NCBI GenBank assembly: GCA_001970855.1
Contig: LSSN01000002.1
Coordinates: forward strand, 62,001 to 126,000
Length of the DNA stretch: 64,000 nt
Direction of reading: 5' to 3'
Source of the DNA: Smittium culicis
Taxonomy: Eukaryota > Kickxellomycota > Harpellomycetes > Harpellales > Legeriomycetaceae
The notes below the pieces were generated by a model, which was not told the origin of the DNA, ran no database searches, and saw only the letters and a program-made list of their open reading frames with translations. A program made the translations under genes and the position numbers. Positions 62,727 through 64,000 of this stretch are shown piece by piece (position 1 is the stretch's first letter; every line of letters starts with the position of its first letter).

Positions 62727-64000
62727 ATGGATAGCCAGGACGATTCTTTGACTTCATACTCTAATCGAGCAGCTACTGACTATACTGGTGGTTCAAGAAA
62801 TGACAACTTCTCTTTTTCAGATTTTAACACAGACGATGTGGCCAGCTCTCATAATAAACCTACAGAATTTTATGAGGATGAACCGCTCAAGCTGGATTTC
62901 GATCCAAGCTCACGAGATTTATCTAGCACACATGGATTAGATGCGGAAAACTTAGATTCTCAATTTGATTCTTTAAAAAATCACGATTCAGGCTACAGCA
63001 ACGAAGAAAGCAGTGTTAATTTTGATTTTATTTCTAGTGATATAAATTCCGAAGAACCAGATGATTGGACTATATTAGCAAATTCTTTAATTAACGAAAA
63101 GGGAGCTCCAGAACTATTATTTTATAGAAAAGCTGAACTTGAAAATCTATCAGAATTAATACAGTTTCAGGTTTGGTGTTTTTACTATATAATTATTTCA
63201 CCAATACTATAAAGAAAACTAATTCTTATAAATGATGGGAAAAAATAGATTAGCAAAATAGAAGATTTAAGAAAAAGTGGAGATCCTTTAAAGGGCTTAG
63301 AATCTATGATACTACAGACAGATGTCGAGAGGGCAAAATATTTGATAAAATCGTATTTACGTGTTCGATTAGCAAAAGTAAAGAAAAAAATTTTAATACT
63401 AACATTTATTTCATAGAGCTGCCTTAGCAGATAATCCTTCTATATCACTTTATATCCTTTTATTTCCAGATAGAGAAAAACGCGCAATGGTATGCTACAG
63501 TCGCCGAAGCTTCAAAGAATTTATCTCCTCAAGAACTTGCATTCTCTAAAGAGTAACTAGAAAATAAGCTTTATATTAAAAAATTCAGATTAAAAATGCC
63601 ACGAAATTTCTAGAAATATAATATGACTGAAACTAAAACTTATTTAAATATTTTTATTATTTTTTCAGTTTAGTTAAATCAATTCACAAATACTATAATG
63701 ACTCGTTTATGGGAAGTATTCCGCATTCATTACAATCGGTTACCGGGACAGATTTAGAGGGCCTGTCCCTTGTCACAGAGCCCAATTTTGACTCTGCGGT
63801 TTTTTGTAAAATAGTTAAAGATGTAGGCGAATACCAGCTGTTAACAAGGTAAATTGATCTCATTACCGTATAAAAGATATTGAATAGTTTGAATTTTGTT
63901 TTTTTATCTCATGCCTTCTTTTTTCTTGTTCTAGTGGTGATATTGTTCAGATAGAAAAAAACAACATATTCATTACATCGTATAGAAATGTCAAATCTCT
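62727..64000 (+). CDS. SLD5: GINS complex subunit Sld5, five exons visible, 3' partial
   Basis: Sld5 is one of four GINS subunits (Sld5, Psf1, Psf2, Psf3), part of the Cdc45-MCM-GINS replicative helicase in the nucleus. Exons are 62727-63170, 63249-63377, 63470-63552, 63669-63848 and 63935 to the window edge. The introns (78, 92, 116 and 86 bases) all keep the frame, and the second contains a perfect TACTAAC. The conserved A domain reads INEKGAPELLFY, ISKIEDLRKS and ILQTDVERAKYLIKSYLRVR; later come LSPQELAF, the linker, and the C-terminal B domain FDSAVFCKIVKDVGEYQL, GDIVQIEKNNIFITSYRNV. The family normally ends a few residues after this point, so only the last few codons should be missing. 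The first 120 or so residues are an acidic, Ser/Asp-rich extension longer than usual, so the protein is about 310 residues instead of the more usual 220-300. Start ATG 62727 is the first in the frame. Confidence 0.93.

Noticed and set aside
1..64000. tRNA, rRNA, CRISPR array, plasmid or phage features
   Set aside because: No cloverleaf with both A and B boxes, no rRNA stretch and no regular spacer array was recognised by eye. A tRNA scan with a covariance model would settle the tRNA question.

Overview
This is a very AT-rich eukaryotic window with short spliceosomal introns. It is most likely from a fungus, and an early-diverging one is plausible. Grounds: introns of about 78 to 136 bases with GT..AG ends and CTAAC/CTAAT-like branch sites, Ser/Asn-rich low-complexity proteins, a GPI-type secreted protein, a GINS Sld5 gene, and relics of LINE and DIRS-like retrotransposons. 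I cannot name the species from sequence alone. Roughly 12 kb is genic; the rest is decayed mobile DNA and AT-rich sequence in which I see nothing.

Genic left end (1-8.5 kb). A Ser/Asn-rich protein gene enters from the left edge (1-1443). It probably continues, through a 92-base intron, into the long frame 1536-3605. Converging on it from the right is a two-exon gene (8502-4641, minus) for a 1250-residue alpha/beta hydrolase. Its Ser-Asp-His triad is visible but interrupted by a very long low-complexity insertion, and a long disordered tail follows.

Repeat-rich middle (9-37 kb). A family of about 190-base MITEs with CCCTTTC..GAAAGGG ends and TTAA-like flanks (piggyBac-like) is scattered through the window. 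I count 16 near-complete copies in two subfamilies, some chained end to end around 28.7-29.7 kb and 44.7-45.1 kb. An assembly gap lies at 10919-11453. At 15.5-17.4 kb there is a GC-richer LINE fragment on the minus strand with four in-frame stops. It abuts an older, AT-eroded LINE (17.4-22.8 kb, minus) that still shows ORF1, endonuclease, reverse transcriptase and C-terminal zinc-finger traces. Weaker LINE traces lie at 13.5-15.2 kb and 33.2-33.6 kb.

Second genic island (37.3-40.9 kb). An orphan 731-residue single-exon gene (37346-39541, plus) converges with a three-exon gene (40866-39870, minus). The latter encodes a secreted, Ser/Thr-rich, probably GPI-anchored protein and includes a 31-base microexon.

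Right part (41-64 kb). More MITEs, unidentified coding-like scraps (48.7-49.0 kb, 51.2-52.5 kb), and a decayed DIRS-like tyrosine-recombinase retrotransposon (about 55.6-59.1 kb, plus). The SLD5 gene begins at 62727 and runs off the right edge; four introns can be placed exactly. No operon-like arrangement is expected or seen, and the genes share no evident pathway.
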